The position numbers and the translations under genes were made by a program. DNA of 64,000 bases, taken from Spectribacter hydrogenoxidans (GTDB lineage Bacteria > Pseudomonadota > Gammaproteobacteria > Nevskiales > Salinisphaeraceae). How positions within the stretch are numbered: position 1 is the first letter of the stretch; each line of letters opens with the position of its first letter. The notes below the pieces were generated by a model. It was not told the DNA's origin and did no database searches. It was given only the letters and a program-made list of their open reading frames with translations. Positions 1 through 9,324 of this stretch are shown one piece after another. The DNA is taken from contig NZ_JAVRIB010000001.1 in assembly GCF_031846275.1 (NCBI RefSeq), forward strand, positions 62,001 to 126,000, in the 5' to 3' direction.

Positions 1-377
1 GGCATGTCCTGCCAGGCCACGCGGATCTCGGCGAGAAGATCACCCACTTCTCCGAGTCCGGTCAGATCCGAGCGACTGCCGGCCAGCAGCACCCGCCGCG
101 ACAGATAGTCGTAGAGCGCCTCCAGCTGCCGGGCAATGTCGCCGCCGGACTCGAAGTCCAGGCTGGCCCGCAGCTCGCCGAGAATAGCCAGCACCCGGCT
201 CAGCGCGGCACCGCGGCCGGCGATGTCGCCGCGCTCGATGCAGCCGCGGGCCTCGGCCAGCTTCTGGGCTGCTCCATTCAGCAGCAGGCCGATCAGCTTG
301 CGGGGGCTGGCCTGCTCCACGCGGGCGTCCACGGCGACGGATTGATATTGACGGGCGGCGCCGGCAAAAGCATTCAT
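1..377 (-). CDS. fliS: Flagellar export chaperone FliS (3' end cut by window edge)
   Basis: FliS is the cytosolic chaperone that caps the C-terminal helix of flagellin before export. The first 125 codons are visible, and the protein begins MNAFAGAARQYQSVAVDAR. The helical pattern RKLIGLLLNGA, then IERGDIAGRGAALSRVLAILGELRASLDFESGGDIARQL in pieces, and YDYLSRRVLLA match the FliS four-helix fold. An AAGGAGACC ribosome site sits just before the ATG. It lies 63 bp downstream of fliD in the usual fliC-flaG-fliD-fliS order. The stop codon lies outside the window, but the visible length already approaches the family norm of about 125-140 residues. Confidence 0.9.
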   Translation of the reverse strand, partial: MNAFAGAARQYQSVAVDARVEQASPRKLIGLLLNGAAQKLAEARGCIERGDIAGRGAALSRVLAILGELRASLDFESGGDIARQLEALYDYLSRRVLLAGSRSDLTGLGEVGDLLAEIRVAWQDM

Positions 378-440
378 GAGTGGTCTCCTTGGGTAACGGA
401 ATTATCGGCCGACCGGCGGGGGACAAGAGAGTCTTAGGCT

Positions 441-1817
441 CTAGCCGTCGCCCCGATTGACGCCGGGCAGTCCAGCCAGTTGCTGGGTAAGGAAGTTGCC
501 GGTGGACTGCATCTGCGCCACCAGGCTGTCGAGGGCGGTGAACTGCGCCGTAAGGCGGGCGTTCAGACTCTGCATGCGGCGGTCCAGATCGCGCGAGCGA
601 TCCGCAATATCCTCGAGGCGCCCACTCAGCCCCTCGTTGCGGCCTTCGATCAGGCCGTCACTGCCGAGATAACTCTGCAGACCGGCGCTCATGGCGCCGG
701 CCATGCCGGCGCTGCCTGTCAGGGCGGCACGCACGGCATCGGGATCGCTGTTCAGAGCACTGCCCAGTGCCGCCTTGTCGAGGCTCAGCGTGCCGTTCAG
801 CGCGGTGGTGATGCCCAGATCCGCCAGGGTGCCAATGCCATCGACCCGGGTATCGCCGAGGATGCGGCGCATGCTCTGCGCGGCACCACGCAGCATGGCA
901 TCACCTACCAGCGCACCGCTACGATCACCACTGGGGTCCGCCCGTGTCACGGTGCTAATGGCCGCATTGAAGGTGTTGTAGCGGTTGACCAGCGCCGCCA
1001 CGGCGTCGATCACAGCCTCGTCGTCAGCACGCACGGCAACGTCGATCAACTCGCCGGGCGCTGCCTTCGACAGCGACAGGGTCACCCCGTCGAGCGCGCC
1101 ATCGATGTTGTTGTCACTGGCGGTATGGAGAATCCCGTCGACGCGTACCTGAGCGTCCGCAGCGGCACTTATCTCGCTCATGTCGCTGCCAGCACCGGGC
1201 GGGTAGGTCAGTGCGGCAAGTCCACCGTCACCGCCACTGGCAGTGACCGTCATCGTGTTACCGGTGCCGGCTGCCGCGGCGGTAAGCACGAGGTGCGCGC
1301 CATCGTCACCCTGGATCACCGAGGCGCGTACACCCGGATTGTCGGCCGCGTTGTTGATCGCATCCCTGATGCCGGCAAGGCTGGCATTGGTTTCATCGAT
1401 GGCGACGGTGAAGTCCGTGGTGCCGGAGGCGATGGTCAATGAACCGGTGCCTACGAAAGCGCCGCCATCGGCGAAGCCGCCCGAGGCGAGTTTCTGAGTC
1501 GATGCCAGCGCCAGCACCTCGACCTGGTAACGGCCCGGGGCGGCGCCGTCGGCCGCCGAAACCGACAGGATTTCGTCATTGGCGGAAGTCGCCAGCCGGG
1601 CGCCAAAGGCGTCGCCGTCAACCAGACCGGCCAGCGCGTCATCCAGCCCCGACGCCACCGCCTTGAACGTGCCCAGCGCCGAAATCTGGGCGTCGATATC
1701 GGACTTTTGACGGGTGAGCCGCTGCTCCACCGGGGAGCGCTCGGCGGCGACCAGCTGCTGCACGATGCCGTTGATGTCCAGCCCGGATCCGATGCCCATC
1801 GAACTGATTCCCGCCAT
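441..1817 (-). CDS. fliD: Flagellar filament cap protein FliD (HAP2)
   Basis: This 458-residue protein forms the pentameric cap that folds flagellin at the filament tip. The N terminus (SMGIGSGLDINGIVQQLVAAE) is the diagnostic FliD_N motif. The middle carries Thr/Ala/Gly-rich beta domains, and the C-terminal part (LARLTAQFTALDSLVAQMQS-type heptads, ending near TGNFLTQQLAGLPG) is the coiled-coil FliD_C. Length is typical of the family. An AAGGAG ribosome site precedes the ATG. It sits 34 bp downstream of flaG and is probably cotranscribed with flaG and fliS. No separate promoter was recognised. Confidence 0.96.
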   Translation of the reverse strand: MAGISSMGIGSGLDINGIVQQLVAAERSPVEQRLTRQKSDIDAQISALGTFKAVASGLDDALAGLVDGDAFGARLATSANDEILSVSAADGAAPGRYQVEVLALASTQKLASGGFADGGAFVGTGSLTIASGTTDFTVAIDETNASLAGIRDAINNAADNPGVRASVIQGDDGAHLVLTAAAAGTGNTMTVTASGGDGGLAALTYPPGAGSDMSEISAAADAQVRVDGILHTASDNNIDGALDGVTLSLSKAAPGELIDVAVRADDEAVIDAVAALVNRYNTFNAAISTVTRADPSGDRSGALVGDAMLRGAAQSMRRILGDTRVDGIGTLADLGITTALNGTLSLDKAALGSALNSDPDAVRAALTGSAGMAGAMSAGLQSYLGSDGLIEGRNEGLSGRLEDIADRSRDLDRRMQSLNARLTAQFTALDSLVAQMQSTGNFLTQQLAGLPGVNRGDG

Positions 1818-1851
1818 GCCGAATTCTCCTTGCGATTAGGTCTGTTTACGT

Positions 1852-2193
1852 TCAGGCCATCGCGTCCAGCAGACGGGCATCCCCCGCCGCCAGACGACGA
1901 GCCACGCTCAGTACTTCTTCCGGCGGCAGCTGCCGCAGGACGTCACCCGTTTGTTCATCGATCACCGACACGATCACCCGATTGAGGGTGTCATCCATCT
2001 GGAAGCGCAGCGCGGTATCCCGGCCGACCAGATCGGCGTTGATCATGGCCACGGCAGATCCCAGTGCCAGTTCGGACTCGGCCGGCCCGGCGCCAGCCTT
2101 GGGCGCTGCCAGCGGGCCGTTCTGTAGCGGGCGCGGGTCGCGCCATGGCCGATGCCAGTCGGTTGCGGCCAGCGGTTCGATCGAATCAGTCAT
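1852..2193 (-). CDS. flaG: FlaG family flagellar protein
   Basis: A 113-residue cytosolic protein whose C-terminal half (ALRFQMDDTLNRVIVSVIDE, then TGDVLRQLPPEEVL) is the FlaG domain. FlaG proteins are associated with control of filament length. The N-terminal 40 residues are Pro/Trp-rich and not conserved. It lies between fliC and fliD, as is common in polar-flagellate gammaproteobacteria. A strong hairpin separates it from fliC, so expression relative to flagellin may depend on partial read-through or on a promoter not recognised here. Confidence 0.92.
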   Translation of the reverse strand: MTDSIEPLAATDWHRPWRDPRPLQNGPLAAPKAGAGPAESELALGSAVAMINADLVGRDTALRFQMDDTLNRVIVSVIDEQTGDVLRQLPPEEVLSVARRLAAGDARLLDAMA

Positions 2194-2221
2194 GCGTCGT
2201 TACCTCAACGTGAACGGCCAA

Positions 2222-2262
2222 AGCCCCGGGGCACCAGACTTGTCGCCTGCCGCCCCGGGGCT
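2222..2262 (-). terminator. Hairpin downstream of flagellin gene
   Basis: An 11-bp perfect inverted repeat (AGCCCCGGGGC / GCCCCGGGGCT) with a roughly 19-nt loop lies 19 bp after the fliC stop. In the direction of fliC transcription it ends in GGGGCTTTGG, a short U-run. This is consistent with an intrinsic or leaky terminator that lets flagellin be made in excess over flaG-fliD-fliS. Confidence 0.6.
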
Positions 2263-2280
2263 GTCACCTCGACCCCCGCC

Positions 2281-3414
2281 TTACTGAAGCAGCGAGAGCA
2301 CGTTCTGCGGTGCCGAGTTGGCCTGGGCCAGCATCGCGGTACCTGCCTGCTGCAGGATTTGTGCCCGGGTCAGGGCGGCCGTCTCCTTGGCGAAGTCCGC
2401 GTCCTGAATACGGCTGCGGGCCGCCGAGAGATTCTCCGAAGAGGTCTGCAGGTTGGAGACCACCGACTCGAAGCGGTTCTGGATGGCGCCCAGCGAAGCG
2501 CGGGCCGAGTTCACGGCCTGCAGGGCCGCGTCCATCGACTGCATGGCGGTGTCGGCACCACCGACGCTGGAGATATCCAGGCTCGCGAAGCCGGTCGAGG
2601 TTGCGGCAGTCGCCGTGGCCGCGGTCAGACCGGTGGTGGCCGCCGTGGAGGTGGCACCGGCATGGTTGATGACGATGTCATCGGCCGACACCAGGGTCAC
2701 CGTAGTGGCGGTGTCATTGACCGCGTAGACGCCGGTCTGGTCGGACACCGAGTTGACGGCATCGCGGATGGAGCCGGCCCGCTCGGTGGCGCTGGAATCG
2801 GCGGCAATACCACCGACGCTGACGCCATTGATTTCCAGATCACCGGCGGTAATGGCACTGAAATCCGTGGCGGCGGCGCCGGTGACTTCGGCGCGGTCGT
2901 AGCTACCCAGCGCGGTGGCGTTGGCGTTGACGACCGAACTGATCGAAATGGTCTCGCCGGAATTGGCGCCGACCTGGAACTCCTGGTTGGCGAAGGAGCC
3001 GTCCAGCAGCTTGACGCCGTTGAAACTGGTCTGGGAAGCAACGCGGTTGATTTCGGCAACCAGCTGCTGGGCTTCCGTATTGAGGGCCTCCCGGTCGCTG
3101 GCGCTGTTGGTGGCGTTGCGGGACTGCACCGCCAGCTCGCGGACGCGCTGCAGGTTGTTGGAAATTTCCACCAGGGCGCCCTCGGCGGTCTGCGCCAGGG
3201 AAATGCCGTCGTTGGCGTTACGCGCGGCCTGGTCCAGGCCCCGGATCTGGGTGGTGAAACGCTCCGAAATCGCCAGACCGGCGGCGTCGTCCTTGGCGCT
3301 GTTGATGCGCAGACCCGACGACAACCGCTCGAGCGACGTGGCCAGATCCGAACCGGTGCTCGACAGGTTCCGCTGGGCGTTGAGCGACATCAGATTGGTG
3401 TTGATGACTTGCAT
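2281..3414 (-). CDS. fliC: Flagellin
   Basis: Flagellin of 377 residues, exported through the flagellar channel to build the filament. The conserved D0/D1 N terminus (MQVINTNLMSLNAQRNL, then LERLSSGLRINSAKDDAAGLA) and the C terminus (SRIQDADFAKETAALTRAQ, then LAQANSAPQNVLSLLQ) are intact. The middle D2 region is short and Ala/Thr/Val-rich. Only one flagellin copy is visible. A GGAGA site precedes the ATG. A sigma-28 promoter lies about 110 bp upstream and a hairpin lies downstream. Confidence 0.98.
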   Translation of the reverse strand: MQVINTNLMSLNAQRNLSSTGSDLATSLERLSSGLRINSAKDDAAGLAISERFTTQIRGLDQAARNANDGISLAQTAEGALVEISNNLQRVRELAVQSRNATNSASDREALNTEAQQLVAEINRVASQTSFNGVKLLDGSFANQEFQVGANSGETISISSVVNANATALGSYDRAEVTGAAATDFSAITAGDLEINGVSVGGIAADSSATERAGSIRDAVNSVSDQTGVYAVNDTATTVTLVSADDIVINHAGATSTAATTGLTAATATAATSTGFASLDISSVGGADTAMQSMDAALQAVNSARASLGAIQNRFESVVSNLQTSSENLSAARSRIQDADFAKETAALTRAQILQQAGTAMLAQANSAPQNVLSLLQ

Positions 3415-3524
3415 GACAGGTTCTCCGTTGAATGCGTCTGACGTCGGCTAGTAGTGTCCCGGCGTCCTCGTTCAGGCGGCGGCTGGTACTTCGGTTGAGG
3501 TACTCAGGTCGCCTTGCGAATGGC

Positions 3525-3551
3525 ATAACGGACGGTGCCGCCCCGCTTTTA
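3525..3551 (-). promoter_or_regulatory. Candidate sigma-28 (FliA) promoter of fliC
   Basis: Read on the minus strand: TAAA, exactly 15 nt, then TCCGTTAT. The FliA consensus is TAAA-N15-GCCGATAA. The -35 core is perfect and the -10 matches 5 of 8. It sits in the 151-bp fliC-flgL gap and would give an untranslated leader of about 100 nt before the fliC ATG. Confidence 0.7.
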
Positions 3552-3565
3552 GCGATTTCTTGAAA

Positions 3566-4750
3566 TTATCGAAGGAAATTGAACAGAGAGAGCCCCTGCA
3601 CCCGGACAAACGCATTCTGCGCGGCCTGCAGCGCCGTGCTCTGGATACTCAGGCGGGTGGCGGCTTCGGCGATGTCTACGTCACGCAGGTCTGACAGAGA
3701 CGCCTCGAGTTCGAGCGCCATGCCCTCGCGTGCCGCGTCACTGCGATCCAGCGCCTGCAGGCGGACCCCGACGCCGGTACGCAGGTTTTGTATGTGATTC
3801 AGCGCGCCATCAAGGTCGGAAAGCGACCCGACCATAGCCGTACGGCGCGCCGCATCGGGCGTGCCGGTGGACAGGGCCTCCGCCAGATCACCGGCCATCG
3901 AGAACAGACTCGCGGATCGGCTGGCGGTGAGATTGAACGCATCACCGTCATCGGGGCTGCCATTGAACGTCAGGCTGAGCCCACGGAAGGAAATGGGTTG
4001 ATCTGCGGTATAGGAGCCGGAAGCGATCGTCGCACCGGCACTGTCGGTGACGGTGTAACCGCCGTCGCTAAAGCCGATGGTGTAGTCACCGCCATCGTAG
4101 GCTGCCGCATCCGCCACCTGGGCGTTGCGCAGATAGCCACCACCAGTATTGGCGGTCTGCACGGCCACGCTGAATGTGCCGTTGCCGGCGGGCACGCGCA
4201 GGAAGACGTCACTGCCGGTATCGCCGTCGGCAACGGTACGGGCGGCATCGATCGGCACCTGTCGGGCCAGATCATCTCCGAAGTAGGTCACGCCGCCGCC
4301 GGGCGTCTTCGCGAACGGCGCGGCCGCATCCGCGCTGCCGGCAAACAGATAGCGGCCGCGCCCGTCGGCACTGTTGGCCAGACCCAGCAACTGATCCTGC
4401 AGCGAGCGAACTTCCGCCGCCACCGCCGCGCGATCGTCGTCAGCCAGCGTATCGTTGCTGCCACGCACAGCCAGTTCGCGCAGCCGCTGCAGCACGTCGG
4501 CGACATCGTTTAGCGCCGACTCCTCCATCTGCAGGCGCTGCCGGGCCAGGTTCGCGTTCTCCGCAAACTGGGCCATCCCGGCCAGCGTGGTGTCCAGGCG
4601 GGTCGCCCCGGCCACCGCCGCCGGGTCATCGGCCGCGCTGAGATGACGCTGGCCGGAGCCCACCTGCAATTGCGTGCGGGCCGTCTCGGTCTGCAGCCTC
4701 AGCATCTGGTTCAGGGCCTGCTGAAACTGGCCCATGGTGGATACACGCAT
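3566..4750 (-). CDS. flgL: Flagellar hook-filament junction protein FlgL (HAP3)
   Basis: This 394-residue protein joins the hook (through FlgK) to the filament. The flagellin-like N terminus (MRVSTMGQFQQALNQMLRLQ) and C terminus (RDVDIAEAATRLSIQSTALQ, ending VQGLSLFNFLR) are typical. The Gly/Ala/Asp-rich central domain includes FAGSADAAAPF, the common FlgL LFSG-type motif (here YLFAGS). It starts 3 bp after flgK, so the two are almost certainly translated from one message. Confidence 0.96.
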   Translation of the reverse strand: MRVSTMGQFQQALNQMLRLQTETARTQLQVGSGQRHLSAADDPAAVAGATRLDTTLAGMAQFAENANLARQRLQMEESALNDVADVLQRLRELAVRGSNDTLADDDRAAVAAEVRSLQDQLLGLANSADGRGRYLFAGSADAAAPFAKTPGGGVTYFGDDLARQVPIDAARTVADGDTGSDVFLRVPAGNGTFSVAVQTANTGGGYLRNAQVADAAAYDGGDYTIGFSDGGYTVTDSAGATIASGSYTADQPISFRGLSLTFNGSPDDGDAFNLTASRSASLFSMAGDLAEALSTGTPDAARRTAMVGSLSDLDGALNHIQNLRTGVGVRLQALDRSDAAREGMALELEASLSDLRDVDIAEAATRLSIQSTALQAAQNAFVRVQGLSLFNFLR

Positions 4751-4753
4751 GCG

Positions 4754-6631
4754 TTATCTCCCCACCGCGGCCAGCAGTGTCTGAAAGGTCTCGTCGGCCA
4801 CGGCAATAATGCGGGCGGCGGCCTGATAGGCCTGCTGAAAACGCAGCAGATCCGCGGCCTCCTCATCCAGGTTCACGCCCGAGACGGCTTCCCGCTCGGC
4901 CACGTTCTGCTGGTTGACGGCCGCAGCCGCCTCGGTTTGACGACCGAGCTGGCGGGCCCGATTGCCGGCCGCACCGATCATCTCGGCATTCTCCGCGGAC
5001 AGGGTCCGGGTGCCGCCCGCCAGCAACGGCGCGTTGCCCACGGCGGCCAGCGCCAGCGCATTGCGGTTGTCGCCGCTGTTGGCCCCGGTCGGACCCACGT
5101 TGAACACGTCACCGGCTTCGGGCGCGCCACCGAACATCACCCGCCAGCCGTTGGCCGTGATGCCGGTGGCTGCGTCATACGTGAAGGGCCCGGCGCCACC
5201 CACGGTGTACTCGGTGTCGCTGGTGAAGCTGATGGTGGTCGGGGTATCCAGCGCCGCATCCGCCGCGTCCAGCACGCTGACGCTCCCGGTGGCACTGCCG
5301 GGATTCCCCGTGTCAGCGGCCACGCGCAGGCGACCGGCGGCGGCGATGCCGGTGGTATCGGTCAGCGCCACGCCCATGTCGGCGGCCGCATCCTGGGTCG
5401 AACGGATCAGGAATCGGTCGCCCGCCGCCGGACTGCCGGAAATCGTCAGACTCAGGCCGTCCGCAACCAGTGGATCGCCGGGTGTGCCGGTGCCGGCAAC
5501 CGCGACGCCGGCCCCGGTGACCGCATCCGCAAGCTGCCAGGCGCTGCCATCGAAGGACAGGACATAGCCACGGCCGGTCAGATCACCCACGTCGGCGTAG
5601 CCTACGGCCACATCGGCGCTGCCACCGTTGTCGGCGTGGCCGCGCACGTCCACGACCGGCACGGTGAAGATGTTGCCCCCGGGCTGGCCGGCCGCATCCA
5701 CCCCACCGGCGTTGGCCGCATTGATCGAGAGGGAAATCGCCGCCGCCAGCCGGCCTAGGCGGCCCGCCTCGGCATCGAGCGTGGTGCGACTACCTAACAG
5801 CCCGGCAACCCGTCCACCACTGATCTGATCGCCCACGGGCAGCGCCTGACCACCGGCATCGAAAACGAGCCGTGAACGCTCTGCCTGGTAGGGGTCGGCC
5901 TGCAACGCCAGCCGGTTGGCCTCTGCCCCCAGTACCAACGGCTGGCCACCGGCGATGAACACGTTACGACTGCCGTCGTCGGCATCCACGGTCCGCACGT
6001 CGACCAGACCGGCCAGTTCATTGATCAGACGGTCGCGCTGATCGAGCAGATCATTGGGCGGCTGCCCACCGCTGCTGCCGCGGGCACGCACGATGCTGTC
6101 GTTGATATCGGCGATATCGCGGGCGAGCTGATTGATGTCGGCAACCGCCTGGGCGAGCCCCGCTTCCACCTCCTCGCCAAGCCGGGCCAGTTCCCCCCCG
6201 GCCCGGTTGAAGCCGGCAGCCAGCGACTCGGCGTACCCCAGAACCTCGCTGCGTACCGCGCCGGACGCGGGATCGCTGGCCAGCTGCGACAAGCTGTTGA
6301 AGAAGGCATCCAGGTCGCTGGCCAACCCGATCCCGCTGTCCGAATACAGTTGATCGATGCGCCGCGCGCTGGTTTCCAGCGTTTCCAGCCGCCCCAGAGT
6401 GGCGGCGTCGAAGGTCAGACGCTGATTGATCGCTTCGCTGAGCAGCCGCTCCACACCGGTGGAGCGGACCCCGCTACCGATCCCGGTACCCGCGGGCACC
6501 TGGGAGACGAAGCCGGTCTGCTGACGAGTGTAGCCGGGCGTCGTCGCATTGCTGATGTTGTGGCCGGTCGTGTCCAGCGCCCGCTTGTAGGCATTGAGCG
6601 CGGATGTACCGATACCGAGAAGGTCAGGCAT
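4754..6631 (-). CDS. flgK: Flagellar hook-associated protein FlgK (HAP1)
   Basis: FlgK, 625 residues, is the first junction zone between hook and filament. The N terminus (LLGIGTSALNAYKRALDTTG, then HNISNATTPGYTRQ) is the rod/hook family signature. The C terminus (VNLDEEAADLLRFQQAYQAAA) matches the FlgK/FlgE C-terminal motif. A domain of about 300 residues in the middle is rich in Ala/Gly/Asp. It starts 15 bp after flgJ and runs directly into flgL. Confidence 0.97.
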   Translation of the reverse strand: MPDLLGIGTSALNAYKRALDTTGHNISNATTPGYTRQQTGFVSQVPAGTGIGSGVRSTGVERLLSEAINQRLTFDAATLGRLETLETSARRIDQLYSDSGIGLASDLDAFFNSLSQLASDPASGAVRSEVLGYAESLAAGFNRAGGELARLGEEVEAGLAQAVADINQLARDIADINDSIVRARGSSGGQPPNDLLDQRDRLINELAGLVDVRTVDADDGSRNVFIAGGQPLVLGAEANRLALQADPYQAERSRLVFDAGGQALPVGDQISGGRVAGLLGSRTTLDAEAGRLGRLAAAISLSINAANAGGVDAAGQPGGNIFTVPVVDVRGHADNGGSADVAVGYADVGDLTGRGYVLSFDGSAWQLADAVTGAGVAVAGTGTPGDPLVADGLSLTISGSPAAGDRFLIRSTQDAAADMGVALTDTTGIAAAGRLRVAADTGNPGSATGSVSVLDAADAALDTPTTISFTSDTEYTVGGAGPFTYDAATGITANGWRVMFGGAPEAGDVFNVGPTGANSGDNRNALALAAVGNAPLLAGGTRTLSAENAEMIGAAGNRARQLGRQTEAAAAVNQQNVAEREAVSGVNLDEEAADLLRFQQAYQAAARIIAVADETFQTLLAAVGR

Positions 6632-6646
6632 GAATGTTCATCCTTG

Positions 6647-7519
6647 TCATAACGCAGCGGCACCATCGCCAGCACGCGCCATCGCCTGCTGGAACCGGTC
6701 GCTGTGCAGAATCCGCCGCACCTTGTCGGCATAGGCCGGATCCGTGGCATATCCGGCAGACTGGAGGCGCGACAGAAAGACGTCGGCATCGCCGCCATGG
6801 TCAAGTGCCGCGCCATAGCGCGGGTTTTGATTGAGAAACTCGACATAGTCGGCAAAACTCTCGCCGGCATCGTCATAGGCGCGGAACGCGGCCTCGATGG
6901 TGACCATACGTCCGTCCCGGAATTCGCGGGTCACGTGCGCACGACTGCCGCCCTGCCAGGCAGTATCCGCCTTGATCCCGAACAGGTTGTGACCACCGGT
7001 GGGCGCATTCCCCCATCCGCTTTCCAGGGCCGCCTGGGCAAGCAGGATGTCGGGAGACAATCCCAGTTCGGCCGCGGCGCGGCGGGCGTGCGGCAGCATT
7101 TGGGAAACAAAGGCTTCCGGCCCGTCGGCGAACGCGTCATCGGCCGGCCGGACCGACATGGCCCCGCCAATTGCGGCGGTGCCGTCGAAACGGGGCAGCG
7201 CCCCGCTCGGCCCGCGCGGGGACTCGGGGGGCAACGGATGATCGCCACCCAGCTGGCGCAGCATCATGTCGGCAATACCCAGCCCCTGGGCGCCGCCGAC
7301 CTCGGCGGCGAACGTCTGGTCCAGCATGTCGCGATAGACGCCACCGCTATCGCCCATCAGGTCGTTGCCGAATTCCGTGGCCCGCATGCTCTTGAGCATC
7401 ATCTGCATGAACAGACTCTCGAACTCGCGCGCCGCTTTCGCCAAAGCCTCACGCTGGGCTGCCGCACCCGAATCCGGACGCGGCGCCGCCGCAAGCGCAT
7501 TCAGGCCATGGGTAGCCAT
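6647..7519 (-). CDS. flgJ: Flagellar rod assembly protein / peptidoglycan hydrolase FlgJ
   Basis: A two-domain periplasmic protein of 290 residues. The N-terminal rod-binding domain contains FESLFMQMMLKSMR (about residues 33-46) and scaffolds the rod. The C-terminal glucosaminidase domain (about 135-285) has the motif LLAQAALESGWG with the likely catalytic Glu166, and NLFGIKA. It opens the murein for the growing rod. The two-domain form is typical of beta- and gammaproteobacteria. Only 2 bp separate it from flgI. Confidence 0.96.
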   Translation of the reverse strand: MATHGLNALAAAPRPDSGAAAQREALAKAAREFESLFMQMMLKSMRATEFGNDLMGDSGGVYRDMLDQTFAAEVGGAQGLGIADMMLRQLGGDHPLPPESPRGPSGALPRFDGTAAIGGAMSVRPADDAFADGPEAFVSQMLPHARRAAAELGLSPDILLAQAALESGWGNAPTGGHNLFGIKADTAWQGGSRAHVTREFRDGRMVTIEAAFRAYDDAGESFADYVEFLNQNPRYGAALDHGGDADVFLSRLQSAGYATDPAYADKVRRILHSDRFQQAMARAGDGAAAL

Positions 7520-7521
7520 GG

Positions 7522-8637
7522 TCAGATCACGACCAGCTCGGCCCGGAGCGCGCCGACCTGCTTCAGGGCTTCGAGGATCGCGATCAGATCACTGGGGGCG
7601 GCGCCTACGCGGTTGACCGCGCGCACGATGTCCTCAAGCGTGGCGCCGGGCTCGAACAGAAACATGTTGGAGCCTTCCTGGGCAATCTCGATACGGGAAT
7701 CGGGTACGACGACGGTCTGGCCATCCGAAAACGGCGCCGGCTGGCTGACACCGAAATCTTCCTGGATGGTGACCGACAGCGAGCCGTGCGTGACTGCCGC
7801 CGGCGACACCTGCACATGCTGTCCGATCACGATAGTGCCGGTACGGGCGTTGACCACCACACGCGCCGCGCGCTCACCCGGATCGATGCGCATGTTCTCC
7901 AGCTCTGCCATGAATGCCACCCGCCGACCGGGCTCGCCGGGCGCGCGCACCGCCACGGTCACGGCGTCGAGTGCCCGCGCAACATCGGCACCCAGCGCTG
8001 CATTGATGGACTGGACCAGCCGGTTGGCGGTGGTGAAATCCGCGGTGTGCAGGTCCAGGCGGATATCCCCGCCCTCGCTCACGGTGTTCGGCAGGGCCCG
8101 CTCCACCGTGGCACCCCCGGGAATCCGGCCGGCGCTCGGGATGTTCACCGACACGCTGCTGCCGTCGTTGCCGCTGGCGCCCACGCCGCCAACTACCATG
8201 TTGCCCTGGGCCATGGCGTAGACCTGCCCATCGGCGCCGCGCAGCGGGGTCATCAGCAGGCTCCCGCCCCGCAGGCTGTCGGCATTGCCGATGGAACTCA
8301 CGGTGATATCGATCTTCTGACCCGGCTTGGCGAAGGGGGGCAGATCCGCGTGAATAGCCACGGCCGCGATGTTGCGCAGCTGCGGGTTCACGTTGGGGGG
8401 GATCACCACGCCCAGCTGGCTGAGCATCGCACGCAGGCTCTGCAGGGTGAACGGTGCCTGGGTGGTCTGATCACCGGTCCCGTCCAGCCCCACCACGAGG
8501 CCATAGCCGATCAACGGGTTGCTGCGAACACCCTCGACGCTGGCGAGATCCTTGATGCGTTCGGCACCCGTGGCCGGCTGGACAACCAGCGCCAGGAAGG
8601 CGGCACACAGAACCCGGACGGGAATACGTATCGTCAT
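7522..8637 (-). CDS. flgI: Flagellar P-ring protein FlgI
   Basis: The periplasmic P-ring subunit, needing FlgA for assembly. The start at 8637 gives MTIRIPVRVLCAAFLALVVQ, a clean signal peptide cut near ATGA-ERIKDL. An upstream in-frame ATG at 8646 has its Shine-Dalgarno directly abutting it, so it is less likely. The mature part begins IKDLASVEGVRSNPLIGYGL and continues GLDGTGDQTTQAPFT, hallmark FlgI sequence. The C terminus ILEALKQVGALRAELVVI is also conserved. It lies between flgH and flgJ in standard order. Confidence 0.97.
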   Translation of the reverse strand: MTIRIPVRVLCAAFLALVVQPATGAERIKDLASVEGVRSNPLIGYGLVVGLDGTGDQTTQAPFTLQSLRAMLSQLGVVIPPNVNPQLRNIAAVAIHADLPPFAKPGQKIDITVSSIGNADSLRGGSLLMTPLRGADGQVYAMAQGNMVVGGVGASGNDGSSVSVNIPSAGRIPGGATVERALPNTVSEGGDIRLDLHTADFTTANRLVQSINAALGADVARALDAVTVAVRAPGEPGRRVAFMAELENMRIDPGERAARVVVNARTGTIVIGQHVQVSPAAVTHGSLSVTIQEDFGVSQPAPFSDGQTVVVPDSRIEIAQEGSNMFLFEPGATLEDIVRAVNRVGAAPSDLIAILEALKQVGALRAELVVI

Positions 8638-8649
8638 GCTGGCCATCCT

Positions 8650-9324
8650 CTAGAAGGGAAACCAGGGCGAATTGAAGACCCGCAGCAGCCAGCCCTGGCT
8701 GTTGCTGTCGGCGAGCGCACCCTTGCCGCTGTAACTGATCTGCGCCTGCGCCACGCGCGCCGAGGGCACGGTGTTGTCCGGCAGAACATCATCGGGCCGG
8801 ATCACGCCGGCCAGCCGGATGTACTCGCGACCCTGATTGATCGTGAGCCATTTCTCGCCGGCGATGACCAGATTGCCGTTGCCCAGCACTTCGGTGACGG
8901 TCACGGTGATGCGGCCATCCAGCTGATTGCTCTGACTGCTGGCGCCGCTGCCGTCAAAGCTGCGGCTGCCGTCCACCGACGCGTTGAGCAGCGGGCGCCC
9001 GTCGTCCATCACCTCGCGCCCGAAAAGCGTGGGATTGGCCAGGCTGATGCCGCCTTCCTTCGAGGTGGTGGTGGCGGCAGCCTTCTGCGCGCTGGTCTTT
9101 TCGGCCAGCAACACGGTCACGGTATCCCCGACCTGGCGGGCCCGGCGATCCTGGAACAGCGACAGACCCTGACCTGCCTGGTAGATCGCGCCCGGCGTGC
9201 TGGCGGCCGCCGGCGGTGGCGCAATCACGCCCGGCGGTTTCTCCGGGGGCGCGGTGGCACAACCGGCCGACACCGCGACCAGACCGATCAGCGCGATCCC
9301 GCGCCAGTGAAGCCGGATGGTCAC
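8650..9324 (-). CDS. flgH: Flagellar L-ring lipoprotein FlgH
   Basis: The outer-membrane L-ring subunit, 224 residues. The lipobox ends in VSAGC, with the lipidated residue at Cys22. The conserved FlgH core includes YQAGQGLSLFQDRRARQVGD, then VTVLLAEKTSAQK and GRITVTVTEVLGNGNLVIAG. The gene starts with GTG, which overlaps the flgG stop (GTGA), so translation is coupled. Length is normal for the family. Confidence 0.96.
   Translation of the reverse strand: MTIRLHWRGIALIGLVAVSAGCATAPPEKPPGVIAPPPAAASTPGAIYQAGQGLSLFQDRRARQVGDTVTVLLAEKTSAQKAAATTTSKEGGISLANPTLFGREVMDDGRPLLNASVDGSRSFDGSGASSQSNQLDGRITVTVTEVLGNGNLVIAGEKWLTINQGREYIRLAGVIRPDDVLPDNTVPSARVAQAQISYSGKGALADSNSQGWLLRVFNSPWFPF

Noticed and set aside
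2152..3441. Open frame of 429 codons on the plus strand opposite fliC
   Set aside because: It is antisense to a certain flagellin gene; the sequence is Gly/Arg/His-rich with no domain, as expected from a complementary frame in GC-rich DNA.
3521..3540. Sigma-54-like GGCAC...TTATGC before fliC
   Set aside because: The distance between the GG and GC elements is 15 instead of 12, so it cannot be an RpoN promoter; the overlapping sigma-28 site fits exactly.
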